Assembly (NCBI RefSeq): GCF_001458335.1
Contig: NZ_CYTO01000007.1
Location: forward strand, 40,819-104,818
DNA: 64,000 nucleotides
Direction: 5' to 3'
Origin: Cognatishimia activa
GTDB lineage: Bacteria; Pseudomonadota; Alphaproteobacteria; Rhodobacterales; Rhodobacteraceae
The position numbers and the translations under genes are program-made. Every line of letters begins with the position of its first letter. Positions within the stretch are counted from its first letter, which is position 1. The notes below the pieces were generated by a model. The model did not search any database. It was not told the DNA's origin and was given only the letters and a program-made list of their open reading frames with translations. Positions 16,930-24,268 of this stretch are shown here, in pieces.

Positions 16930-18171
16930 ATGCCGATTAATGCGCATCACCTTGGCATAGATTTTGGCACCTCCAACTCCGCGGCAGCCTACATCCAAAA
17001 TGCTAAAGTGCGTTTTGTTGAAATGGCACCGGGGTCAAACACGCTGCCGACTAGCTTTTTCTTTGACTTTGAAAGCCGGGAAACGCTGATAGGCCACCCG
17101 GCGGATCGCGCTTTGCTGAATGGCGACGAAGGCCGGTACATGCGCGCGCTCAAGCGGGTGTTGGGGACCAGCTTGATGCACGAGAAACGCCAACTTCTGA
17201 ACCAGAGACTGACCTTTGTGGACATCATCGGCGGGTTTTTAAAGCGTTTAAAAGACCAAGCCGAAAAGCAAACAGGCCATACTTTCGACAAAGCGGTATC
17301 CGGGCGTCCGGTTGTCTTTCATGGCGTAGGTGATCCGCGAGAGCAGAAAGCCGAGGACGATTTGCGCCTGTGCTATGAGGTTGCGGGTTTCAAAGATGTC
17401 ACCTTCCTCGCCGAGCCTGAAGCAGCAGCCCTAGCAAGTGGCGCAACACCGGGTGTTGGGCTGATCGTAGACATCGGCGGTGGCACGTCTGATTTCACGG
17501 TTTTCCGGCTGAGTGAGAACGGCCAAAATGACGTACTCGCCAATCACGGTGTACGCATTGGTGGCACGGATTTTGACAAGCTCATCAGCATCGCTCAGGT
17601 CATGCCATTGCTGGGCAAAGGCTCTGAGCTCAAGCGCGAGTTTGGGCCGGGAACCACTCCGGTTCCCTCCCATATTTTCCAGGACCTTGCGACATGGGAG
17701 AAAATTCCGTTTCTCTACACAGCGCAGACTCGGCGCATGGTCAAAGACATGGCCCAACTCGCCGTGGAGCCTCAACGGATAGATCGTTTGGAAACGGTTC
17801 TTGTGGACGAGCTGGGCCACGATTTAGCCTTTGCTGTCGAGGCCGGGAAAGTCACCGCCAATTCAAACGCCGATGGCGGCTTGATTGACCTAATGATGAT
17901 TGAAAAGGGTCTGGATACGCGCCTCTTGCCAATGGCACTGACCTATATCCTTGGAGGATCAGCGTCGCAGCTGAAAGAAGGCGCACAAGCAACGCTCGAT
18001 CAAGCGGGCGCCACGGCTGATCAAATCGATCAGGTGATCTATGTGGGCGGTTCCAGCCTGATGGAGTTCGTCTCTGCCGCCATGAAAGAAACCTTTCCAG
18101 CGGCAGAGCATATCTATTCGGAAGTCTTTACGGCAGTGGTGAAGGGGCTCGCCCTTTCAAGCCGAATTTAG
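16930..18171 (+). CDS. Hsp70-family protein, YegD-like
   Basis: An ATPase-domain-only Hsp70 relative of about 413 residues. Phosphate-1 (LGIDFGTSNSAAAYIQ), phosphate-2 (GLIVDIGGGTSDFTVFRL) and the adenosine motif (VIYVGGSSLMEFV) are present; the usual substrate-binding domain is absent, as in YegD. Start choice is uncertain. ATG 16930 puts the phosphate-1 motif at the N-terminus as in homologues but lacks a ribosome-binding site; a TTG at 16870 has a good AAGGAAG seven bases upstream and would add 20 residues. It is convergent with the Hsp20 gene, the two stops lying 6 bp apart, so there is no room for a terminator between the two chaperone genes. Confidence 0.82.
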   Translation: MPINAHHLGIDFGTSNSAAAYIQNAKVRFVEMAPGSNTLPTSFFFDFESRETLIGHPADRALLNGDEGRYMRALKRVLGTSLMHEKRQLLNQRLTFVDIIGGFLKRLKDQAEKQTGHTFDKAVSGRPVVFHGVGDPREQKAEDDLRLCYEVAGFKDVTFLAEPEAAALASGATPGVGLIVDIGGGTSDFTVFRLSENGQNDVLANHGVRIGGTDFDKLISIAQVMPLLGKGSELKREFGPGTTPVPSHIFQDLATWEKIPFLYTAQTRRMVKDMAQLAVEPQRIDRLETVLVDELGHDLAFAVEAGKVTANSNADGGLIDLMMIEKGLDTRLLPMALTYILGGSASQLKEGAQATLDQAGATADQIDQVIYVGGSSLMEFVSAAMKETFPAAEHIYSEVFTAVVKGLALSSRI

Positions 18172-18177
18172 ATCCGG

Positions 18178-18648
18178 TTAGTTCACAGCTTTCGCGTCAA
18201 CCACATCTGCTTCAATCGCCTGACCACCGCGCGCAATCTCAATGCGGCGTGGTTTTAGGGCTTCCGGAACTTCGCGGACAAGGTCGATATGTAGCATACC
18301 ATCTTCGTGGCTTGCCCCATTCACACGGACGTGGTCGGCCAACTGGAAGCGCCGTTCAAATGCGCGGGTGGCAATGCCACGATGGAGATAAGATTTCTCG
18401 TCCTTGGCATCTGGCTTGCGTGCGGTCACAACAAGGGCGTTTTCTTTGACTTCAATGCCAAGATCATCGGCAGAAAAACCGGCGACGGCAATCGAGATGC
18501 GATACGCATCTTCGGCTGTCTTTTCGATATTGTAGGGCGGGTAGCTGGAAGTTGGGATGTTATCAGACAGGACACGATCCATCATGTCTGCGATCTGATC
18601 AAAACCAACGGAAGCACGGTAAAGCGGTGCAAAATCATATGTGCGCAT
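18178..18648 (-). CDS. Small heat-shock protein, Hsp20/IbpA family
   Basis: A 156-residue alpha-crystallin-domain chaperone that binds unfolding proteins under heat and hands them to Hsp70/ClpB. The N-terminal part (RASVGFDQIADMMDRVL, YPPYNIEK) is typical of IbpA-type class A proteins. The crystallin domain spans about residues 38-132 with LVVTARK and the RAFERRFQLADHV strand, and the C-terminal IEI-like motif is RRIEIA. Expression is evidently heat-controlled at two levels: an RpoH-type promoter at 18745-18773 and an RNA-thermometer leader directly before the ATG. It is convergent with the YegD-like gene. Confidence 0.93.
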   Translation of the reverse strand: MRTYDFAPLYRASVGFDQIADMMDRVLSDNIPTSSYPPYNIEKTAEDAYRISIAVAGFSADDLGIEVKENALVVTARKPDAKDEKSYLHRGIATRAFERRFQLADHVRVNGASHEDGMLHIDLVREVPEALKPRRIEIARGGQAIEADVVDAKAVN

Positions 18649-18650
18649 AG

Positions 18651-18736
18651 GTTATCCTCTTTCTTGAGCAACAACGATGTAAATGCCTTCCCCTAAGGGA
18701 CAGGCGGATGATCCGGACCCGCTTTGCGGCGTCCGG
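18651..18736 (-). promoter_or_regulatory. ROSE-type RNA thermometer in the hsp20 leader
   Basis: Read on the minus strand, the leader folds into three hairpins. The last pairs GUUGUUGCUC (18666-18675) with GAGGAUAAC (18651-18659) around a six-base loop. It covers the AGGA Shine-Dalgarno and leaves one bulged G inside UUGCU, the hallmark of ROSE thermometers. The others are GCCU/AGGC with UCCC/GGGA (18685-18705) and CCGGAC/GUCCGG with an inner CCGC/GCGG (18713-18736). Heat melting of the weak final hairpin would expose the ribosome-binding site. Confidence 0.8.
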
Positions 18737-18744
18737 TGAAAATG

Positions 18745-18773
18745 AGATGGGCATGCAGAATTTGGGTTTCAAG
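18745..18773 (-). promoter_or_regulatory. RpoH (sigma-32) type promoter of hsp20
   Basis: On the minus strand CTTGAAA (18767-18773) is followed after 15 bp by CCCATCT (18745-18751), close to the heat-shock consensus CTTGAAA ... CCCCATNT. Transcription would begin just before the first leader hairpin at 18736, so the promoter, leader and gene fit together. Confidence 0.8.
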
Positions 18774-18795
18774 ACCCGCCTAATTAGGAAGTCGC

Positions 18796-19617
18796 TTACT
18801 TCACTTTTATGAACTTCGCGCCGCCAGAAGACTTCGCGCCGCCGACCTGTATCCGGCGCGCGCCTGTCGTTACTTTCGCGACAGGAGCATCGCCATAACG
18901 CAATTGGGCCCGTAGCTCGGACACCACCTTCGGGAGCGCCATGCCGACCCCAATTTCACGGCCATCATTCAGAGTTGCGGTTCCGGATACCAAAGACAAA
19001 ATTCGCACGCGGGTGCCATTTTTGACAAAAACCGGTGCGCCCGAGGAACCAAACGTGATGTCGCAATCGAAGAATTTGAGGTCACGCGCTTCGTGCTGGA
19101 GATTGCATTGGCGTTGCCAGCTCATTGCCTCGGCGCGCCCCCGACCATAAGACATAACCTGAAGCTGGTCATTTCCACCGATTTCGGCGATGCGAAATGG
19201 ATCGGCCTCGGCTCCGAATATCGGCGAGCGTAAGCGCAGAATGGCCACATCGCGTGTGACGTTTTGTATGTCTTGTGCATTGCCCCCGGGTACGTACCCC
19301 TCAGCGACTACAAATTTCGCCCCCTGCCTCTCAAACAACGCCTCGCCGTTCAAATAGCCGCTCCGAAAGACGATTTCGTTCGCATCCACTGGTTGGCCAG
19401 ACCGCTTATCAAAAAGGCAATGCGCTGCAGTAAGAACCTGATCAGAAGCGATCAAAACACCGGTGCAGAATGCAGAATTCCCAATATCAAGCCGACCGAC
19501 TGCCTCCCAGCCCAGCATGTCGCCACGGGAGTCCATGACCTCTAGGAGGGACCCACTTTGTGCTTGCGTCGCAAGTCCCAAGCCTAAGATCAGCGATATG
19601 ATGAACCGGTTTTTCAA
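18796..19617 (-). CDS. Trypsin-like serine protease, exported (copy 2 of pair)
   Basis: A 273-residue S1-family protease with an N-terminal signal peptide (ISLILGLGLATQAQSG). The catalytic triad is H66 (VLTAAHC), D123 (TRDVAILRL) and S192 (FGSSGAP). The C-terminal tail is unusual, basic with a repeated SGGAK element (KSSGGAKFIKVK). The start is a TTG at 19617 that overlaps the stop TGA of the upstream paralogue, so translation is probably coupled; no separate ribosome-binding site is evident. Substrate specificity cannot be assigned. Confidence 0.82.
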   Translation of the reverse strand: MKNRFIISLILGLGLATQAQSGSLLEVMDSRGDMLGWEAVGRLDIGNSAFCTGVLIASDQVLTAAHCLFDKRSGQPVDANEIVFRSGYLNGEALFERQGAKFVVAEGYVPGGNAQDIQNVTRDVAILRLRSPIFGAEADPFRIAEIGGNDQLQVMSYGRGRAEAMSWQRQCNLQHEARDLKFFDCDITFGSSGAPVFVKNGTRVRILSLVSGTATLNDGREIGVGMALPKVVSELRAQLRYGDAPVAKVTTGARRIQVGGAKSSGGAKFIKVK

Positions 19618-20321
19618 CGGCCAAACCGGGCAGGTTGCGGCTGCACGTCCAACGACTGAAACAGCACCTCAAACGCATTCGCAACGGGTACGACCAGTGC
19701 AACTCGTTCGCCGTTAGCTTTGGCCATGGCAGAAACGATAGAGACGATGACGGCGCGGCCATCACGTTGCTGCACAACCGGTGCGCCACTGGTCCCAAAA
19801 TTTGCCTCACACAGAGTCAGCAAAACGCCGTCGGAATGTGGCATCAATGCACAGTTTTGCTGTACACGCGCAGCCTGAGAGCGCCCTTTTGCAAAAGAAA
19901 CAACCGTCGCTTTTGCGCCAACCGTATCTGGCTGCGCCAATGCGACGGTGTCCGCTGCCACAGTTCCATCCAGCTTCAGAAGCGCGATATCTGAGGACAG
20001 GTTTGACAATTCACCTAGCAAATGCGGTCTATAATCTGGGTGCACCAAAGTGTTTTTGACGCCAATCGCCGAAGCGTTTGCTGGATCAAGTCTGAACCTA
20101 AGTTCGGACAGCGCAAAACGGTCACCACTCGATTTATCAAACAAACAGTGGGCGGCGGTCAGAACCACATCGTGATGCACCAGAGTTGCAGTGCAAAACC
20201 CGTTAGACCCCATATCCAATCGGCCCACGGCGTTCTTCATATTGAATTCCATCGCCATAGCGCTTTGCACTGAGCAAAACGTGACAAGCAATCCAAAGGC
20301 AGCGAATATTGAACGAAGCAT
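19614..20321 (-). CDS. Trypsin-like serine protease, exported (copy 1 of pair)
   Basis: A 235-residue S1-family protease paralogous to the next gene. Signal peptide MLRSIFAAFGLLVTFCSVQS ends near SAMA-ME. The triad is H58 (VVLTAAHCLFD), D111 (SSDIALLKL) and S178 (FGTSGAP). The ATG at 20321 with GGAAA upstream is preferred; an in-frame TTG at 20348 would put nine polar residues before the signal peptide. Shared segments (VGRLD-GN/S-FCT, TAAHCLFDK, SGAPV) show that the two proteases arose by duplication. They form a two-gene operon divergent from the DUF599 gene. Confidence 0.82.
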   Translation of the reverse strand: MLRSIFAAFGLLVTFCSVQSAMAMEFNMKNAVGRLDMGSNGFCTATLVHHDVVLTAAHCLFDKSSGDRFALSELRFRLDPANASAIGVKNTLVHPDYRPHLLGELSNLSSDIALLKLDGTVAADTVALAQPDTVGAKATVVSFAKGRSQAARVQQNCALMPHSDGVLLTLCEANFGTSGAPVVQQRDGRAVIVSIVSAMAKANGERVALVVPVANAFEVLFQSLDVQPQPARFGR

Positions 20322-20483
20322 AATGTTTCCGATTGGTCTTTTTGCCAATCTCGGCGACGCGCAAGGAGATTGTTGGCCCTGACTATGACAATTTGGGGTT
20401 CAAAGCTCCGCCGCGCCTGAATTCTGCCGCATTGTTCGTAAGGCAATGAAATTCCCGATGACATTTGGCACGCCAAAGGCCTA

Positions 20484-21191
20484 ATGTGCGCCATGCAATG
20501 GATTGATCGCCTTTCACTTTTTACCCCGTCAGATTTCGTAGGCTGTGTTTTCTTGTTCGGAAGTTGGCTTATCATCGGGTGGATCATCGAAAACCCTCCA
20601 CAGAAACACAAAAGCGTTTCGGTTCTGATGATCACTTACCGACGTGAATGGATGCGCCAATTCATCTTGAGAAACCCAAGGATTTATGACGCTCAAATTC
20701 TAAGTAACTTACGCCAAGGTACTGCGTTTTTTGCTTCAGCCTCGATGATTGCGATCGGGGGTGGTTTGGCGCTGATAGGCAATGCGGAGCAACTAACCAG
20801 CGTTGCGTCAGAGCTCACCTTAGTCAGCGCACCGACCATTGTTTGGGAAATCAAACTGATCGTCATGATCTTTTTCGTCGCGAACTCTTTTTTGAAGTTC
20901 GTGTGGTCGCATCGGCTCTTCGGCTATGCTGCGGTCATCATGTCGGCTGTGCCGGTGGACCCGAAAGACCCCGCCTGTATACCCCGTGCGGACAAAGCCG
21001 CAGATATCGGCATCTTTGCTGCAAAAGCCTATAATCGGGGGCTGCGTTCGGTTTATTTTGGTCTTGCCGCAGCGGCTTGGCTTGGCGGAGGCTATGCCTT
21101 GATCGTGGCGTGTTTGCTGACAAACTTCATCATTTTCCGTCGCGAATTCGCGAGCCTCTCACGGGTCGCGCTTTTGAAAGAGACAAGCTAG
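20484..21191 (+). CDS. DUF599 family membrane protein
   Basis: A 235-residue integral membrane protein with four or five hydrophobic segments (FVGCVFLFGSWLIIGWII; FFASASMIAIGGGLALIG; LIVMIFFVANSFLKFVW; SVYFGLAAAAWLGGGYALIV). YRREWMRQ after the first helix and NLRQGTAFFAS are typical of DUF599, whose function is not known. AAAGG lies before the ATG at 20484; a second ATG at 20493 is possible. It is followed within 8 bp by a small exported protein gene, with AGGAGG between, so they probably share a transcript. Confidence 0.82.
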   Translation: MCAMQWIDRLSLFTPSDFVGCVFLFGSWLIIGWIIENPPQKHKSVSVLMITYRREWMRQFILRNPRIYDAQILSNLRQGTAFFASASMIAIGGGLALIGNAEQLTSVASELTLVSAPTIVWEIKLIVMIFFVANSFLKFVWSHRLFGYAAVIMSAVPVDPKDPACIPRADKAADIGIFAAKAYNRGLRSVYFGLAAAAWLGGGYALIVACLLTNFIIFRREFASLSRVALLKETS

Positions 21192-21199
21192 GAGGCCTC

Positions 21200-21568
21200 A
21201 TGCGTATTCTACCGCTCGTTTTTCTGATGGCAGCCAATACCTCAGTCGCAGATCCTGCTGTTATCGAAGCTGTAAAGGGCACAAAATCTGGCGCTAGCTG
21301 GCGCTTTGATGTGACCCTAAGCCACCCAGACACAGGTTGGGATGACTATGCGGACGGCTGGCGCGTGTTGGATATGGACGGCAATGTTCTAGGCACTCGT
21401 GTGTTGCACCACCCACATGTGAACGAGCAACCCTTCACGCGATCATTGTCTGGTGTTGAGATCCCAGCCAGTCTGGATCAGGTGCAAATTGAGTCCAAAG
21501 AGTCCGTTGGCGGTTGGGGCGGCAAGCGGGTCACATTGGATCTAGACAACCCAATTTACGCCCGGTGA
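21200..21568 (+). CDS. Small exported hypothetical protein
   Basis: A 122-residue protein with a signal peptide (MRILPLVFLMAANTSVA) and a mature part looking like a single beta-sandwich: WRFDVTLSHPDTGWDDYADGW, then RVLHHPHVNEQPFTRSL. The ATG at 21200 is chosen for AGGAGG directly upstream; the frame stays open further back inside the DUF599 gene. Its 3' end overlaps the rlmH gene by 13 bp on the opposite strand. Family not named by me. Confidence 0.72.
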   Translation: MRILPLVFLMAANTSVADPAVIEAVKGTKSGASWRFDVTLSHPDTGWDDYADGWRVLDMDGNVLGTRVLHHPHVNEQPFTRSLSGVEIPASLDQVQIESKESVGGWGGKRVTLDLDNPIYAR

Positions 21569-22032
21569 TAGGGTGATCCGCTCAGGATTGATGCTGCACG
21601 ATAGAGCTGCTCAGACAGCATTACACGCACCAACATATGCGGCCAGACCATCTGTCCAAAACTAATCGAGAAATCAGCCTGCCCACGCAAGCTTGGATCA
21701 ATGCCATCAGCGCCACCGATCACAAAGGCCAAATCCGACGCCCCGTTGTCACGACGTCGCGCCAGCGTTTGAGCAAATTCAGGCGAACTCATCACCTTGC
21801 CGCGCTCATCCATCGTGCAAATCACAGCACCCTTGGGCAGCACGCCTTCAAGCAACTTGGCTTCAGCGCCCATGCCACCGCCTTTGCGGTCCTCAACCTC
21901 ATGAACTTTCACCGGTCCAAGCCCCAGAGCCCGACCGGTTTTGTCAAAACGAGAAAGGTAGTCGTCAAGTAAATCCCGCTCTGGGCCCGACCTAAGTCGG
22001 CCCACCGCGCAGATATGCACGCGCATTGCCAT
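21556..22032 (-). CDS. rlmH: 23S rRNA pseudouridine-1915 N3-methyltransferase
   Basis: A 158-residue SPOUT methyltransferase that methylates pseudouridine 1915 in helix 69 of 23S rRNA using SAM. Family landmarks are RVHICAVGRLRSGPE at the start, the knot segment AFVIGGADGIDPSLR, and the C-terminal HMLVRVMLSEQLYRAASILSG. The ATG at 22032 is eight bases from GGAGG; 22026 is a possible second start. It lies 43 bp downstream of rsfS, in the common rsfS-rlmH order for ribosome-linked genes. Confidence 0.94.
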   Translation of the reverse strand: MAMRVHICAVGRLRSGPERDLLDDYLSRFDKTGRALGLGPVKVHEVEDRKGGGMGAEAKLLEGVLPKGAVICTMDERGKVMSSPEFAQTLARRRDNGASDLAFVIGGADGIDPSLRGQADFSISFGQMVWPHMLVRVMLSEQLYRAASILSGSPYHRA

Positions 22033-22075
22033 GCTTAGTCCTCCGAGCGCCGTAACCGGCACTCAAGTCACATGG

Positions 22076-22468
22076 TTAGGCGTTGCCGCCTTGCATCCAC
22101 ATCTTCTCAAGCTGGTAAAACTCACGCACTTCCGGACGGAACACGTGAACCACCACATCGCCAGTATCGATCAGCACCCAATCGCCGGTATCCTTACCTT
22201 CGATTTTGCTGGTGCGACCGGTTTCAGCCTTGATGCGTTCTACCAGTTTTTCAGACATTGCCGCCACTTGGCGAGAGCTGCGACCAGAGCATATCACCAT
22301 GAAATCGCCAATCGAAGAACGCCCGCGCAGGTCTACATGCACGATGTCTTCGGCTTTGTCATTTTCTAGGGAATTAAGAATGAGCTCAAGAAGCTCGGAG
22401 CCTTTTCCGGCGGGAGCCGTGTTAGGCATTTGGTCACCATTTGTGGTTTCAACCACATCTACGTTCAA
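22076..22468 (-). CDS. rsfS: Ribosome silencing factor RsfS
   Basis: A protein of up to 130 residues of the RsfS/Iojap family, which binds L14 of the large subunit and blocks subunit joining when nutrients run low. Key segments are KAEDIVHVDLRGRSSIGDFM, SGRSSRQVAAMSEKL, and the C-terminal DWVLIDTGDVVVHVF and YQLEKMW. The longest frame starts with TTG at 22468, with AAGGAGG rather far upstream (about 14 bp). An ATG at 22429 (MPNTAPAGKG) gives 117 residues with a weaker site. The core family region is intact with either start. Confidence 0.92.
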   Translation of the reverse strand: MNVDVVETTNGDQMPNTAPAGKGSELLELILNSLENDKAEDIVHVDLRGRSSIGDFMVICSGRSSRQVAAMSEKLVERIKAETGRTSKIEGKDTGDWVLIDTGDVVVHVFRPEVREFYQLEKMWMQGGNA

Positions 22469-22588
22469 AGACAGAAGTCTGCCCTCCTTGCAACGCGCCG
22501 CATTGCCCCGACGCCGGGCCTATAATCAAGATAGCATCGCTTCTATGAAATTCCAATGAAACGCAAGGGGAATGCAAAAAACCGCGGT

Positions 22589-22615
22589 AAAATTGCCAAA
22601 CGTTTGTGCAATTTT
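22589..22615 (-). terminator. Possible terminator after the MscS gene
   Basis: Inverted repeat AAAATTGC (22589-22596) and GCAATTTT (22608-22615), with palindrome CAAACGTTTG in the loop, lies 4 bp after the mscS stop on the minus strand. A T-run follows only some bases later, so termination is plausible but weak. Confidence 0.45.
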
Positions 22616-22618
22616 GGC

Positions 22619-24016
22619 TTAATCCAGTAGTTTGCTCGCTGATGGCGTATCATCTTCAAGCATCCGGATTTCCCTTTGCGGGAACGGGAAGTGGATGCCT
22701 TCACTTTGGAAGGCATCCCAAAGCGCAAGGTAAACGTTGCCGCGAATATTGGTCAGGCCCCCTGTGGGGTCTTTGATCCAAAACCGCAGAATGTAGTCGA
22801 CCGAACTGTCGCCAAACCCAACGATATGACAAACCGGTGTCTTAGGTTGTTTTAGCACCCGATCCACCGACATCGCCGCCTCAATCGCGACCTTGCGAAC
22901 AATATGCGGGTCATCGCCGTAGGCGGTGCCGAAGAAGATATCGAGCCGTACAAAATCATCAGAATGGGACCAGTTGACCACTTGGCCGGTGATCAGGTCT
23001 TCGTTCGGAATGAGGTATTCGCGCCCATCTCGCGTAACGACCGACACATAACGCGCGCCCAGAGAGTTGATCCAACCAAAGGTTTCGCCCAACGAAATCA
23101 CGTCGCCCGGCTTGATCGATTTGTCGAGCAAAATGATGACGCCCGAGACAAGGTTAGAGACCACCTTTTGCAGGCCAAAACCAAGACCCACACCGATGGC
23201 ACCAGACAAGACGGCAAGACCGGTGAGGTCGACGCCAACGATGCGCATTCCCACAAAAAAGGCCGCGCCATACAGCAAGACCTGCAGGAACTTGATCACT
23301 AAGACCTGCATAGAGGGGCTGATGTCCTCATTGCGCCTGATCCGCGCGGATGTGGTGCCCGAAACAAACCGCGCCACGGCAAAGGTCGCACCCAGCATCA
23401 CCAACGCCTGCAAAATGGTCCAAACCGAAAGCCGTAAAGTACCCAGATTGAGCGCCGCGGAATCCAACAATTGTCGGAACTCTTCATTCAGCCCGATCAA
23501 GACCAAAGTGACCCAAATCCAAGCCCCGTAGCGCAAGAGCCCTCGCAAGAAGCTGTTATGCACAAGTCGGGTAATCAGGGCGATCACCAGCCAAGCAGTG
23601 GCGAGATTGGCAAAAATACCAAGCAAGTACGACCGGCTGGGCCAAGTGATCTCTCGCATTATGAGGACCGCAATCCACACGAGCACCACAAAGAAAATCA
23701 GCGCCATACGCCGCTGCAAAAGCAGCATGTAGCGATAGCGCCATTTCGGCCAACCTTCGCGCGTGCGCATCCAATCATGCAACTTGGGGCTTAAAACGCG
23801 TGAGATACCAAAGGACAACAGTAAGATAGCGACTGCAATAAGCACCTGATAAGCATTCCAGGGACGCATCAATCCTTCGGCAAAGCCAAAGACCTGATCC
23901 CACAAACTTAACGCAATCTCTTGGGTGTCTTGCTCCGGCTGCGCCGGCGCTGTGGTGTCCTCAAATGTGGTCGTTTCGCTATCGACCGTTTGCTCGGTGC
24001 TCTCTTCGTCTGCCAT
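22619..24016 (-). CDS. MscS-family mechanosensitive channel
   Basis: A 465-residue channel protein larger than E. coli MscS. An acidic N-terminus with many Glu/Thr residues is followed by four extra membrane helices (residues about 45-200). The MscS core then comes: a glycine/alanine-rich TM3 (LAVLSGAIGVGLGFGLQKVV, NLVSGVIILLDKSIKPGD) and a beta/alpha cytoplasmic domain (GETFGWINSLGARYVSVVTR, YLIPNEDLITGQVVNWSH). It opens on membrane tension to release solutes under hypo-osmotic shock, fitting a marine organism that builds up glycine betaine. The ATG at 24016 follows AAGGGGG. Confidence 0.88.
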   Translation of the reverse strand: MADEESTEQTVDSETTTFEDTTAPAQPEQDTQEIALSLWDQVFGFAEGLMRPWNAYQVLIAVAILLLSFGISRVLSPKLHDWMRTREGWPKWRYRYMLLLQRRMALIFFVVLVWIAVLIMREITWPSRSYLLGIFANLATAWLVIALITRLVHNSFLRGLLRYGAWIWVTLVLIGLNEEFRQLLDSAALNLGTLRLSVWTILQALVMLGATFAVARFVSGTTSARIRRNEDISPSMQVLVIKFLQVLLYGAAFFVGMRIVGVDLTGLAVLSGAIGVGLGFGLQKVVSNLVSGVIILLDKSIKPGDVISLGETFGWINSLGARYVSVVTRDGREYLIPNEDLITGQVVNWSHSDDFVRLDIFFGTAYGDDPHIVRKVAIEAAMSVDRVLKQPKTPVCHIVGFGDSSVDYILRFWIKDPTGGLTNIRGNVYLALWDAFQSEGIHFPFPQREIRMLEDDTPSASKLLD

Positions 24017-24112
24017 GTGCCCCCTTTTCAAGGTTTACCGTGACATGGGCAAAGGCCAAAAAACAAGGCATTTCCCTTGCAGCAACCACCGACTCCCGCT
24101 ATCTGATCTCCC

Positions 24113-24199
24113 ATGAAACGCATCTATGACATTGCTGACCGCGCCTTTTTGCCTTGGCGCTTCTTTGGTCAGAACAAATCCGTCATCGCCGCCCTATAA
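24113..24199 (+). CDS. 28-codon ORF in the leuC leader
   Basis: A short frame (starts MKRIYDIADRAF, ends IAAL) finishing 69 bp before the leuC ATG. It has no clear ribosome-binding site. It has two leucines, one at the last codon, so it is not a classical leucine-rich attenuator peptide. The composition looks protein-like rather than random, and its stop directly abuts a stable hairpin. Could be a leader peptide, a small conserved protein, or chance. Confidence 0.3.
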   Translation: MKRIYDIADRAFLPWRFFGQNKSVIAAL

Positions 24200-24264
24200 G
24201 GGCGTGGCGTGCTTTCGCACGCCCGTATTGCAGCCATAAAGCCACTTTCATCAATACGGAGAGG
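24200..24264 (+). promoter_or_regulatory. Two neighbouring stems before leuC
   Basis: Stem A is GGCGTGC-TTTC-GCACGCC (24206-24223), with an alternative outer register GGGCGTG/CACGCCC (24200-24224). Stem B pairs CCGTATTG (24223-24230) with CAATACGG (24252-24259), perfect over 8 bp. B shares bases with A and takes up the first GG of the leuC Shine-Dalgarno GGAGAGG (24258-24264). Competition between A and B could set leuC translation. Confidence 0.4.
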
Positions 24265-24268
24265 ACCC

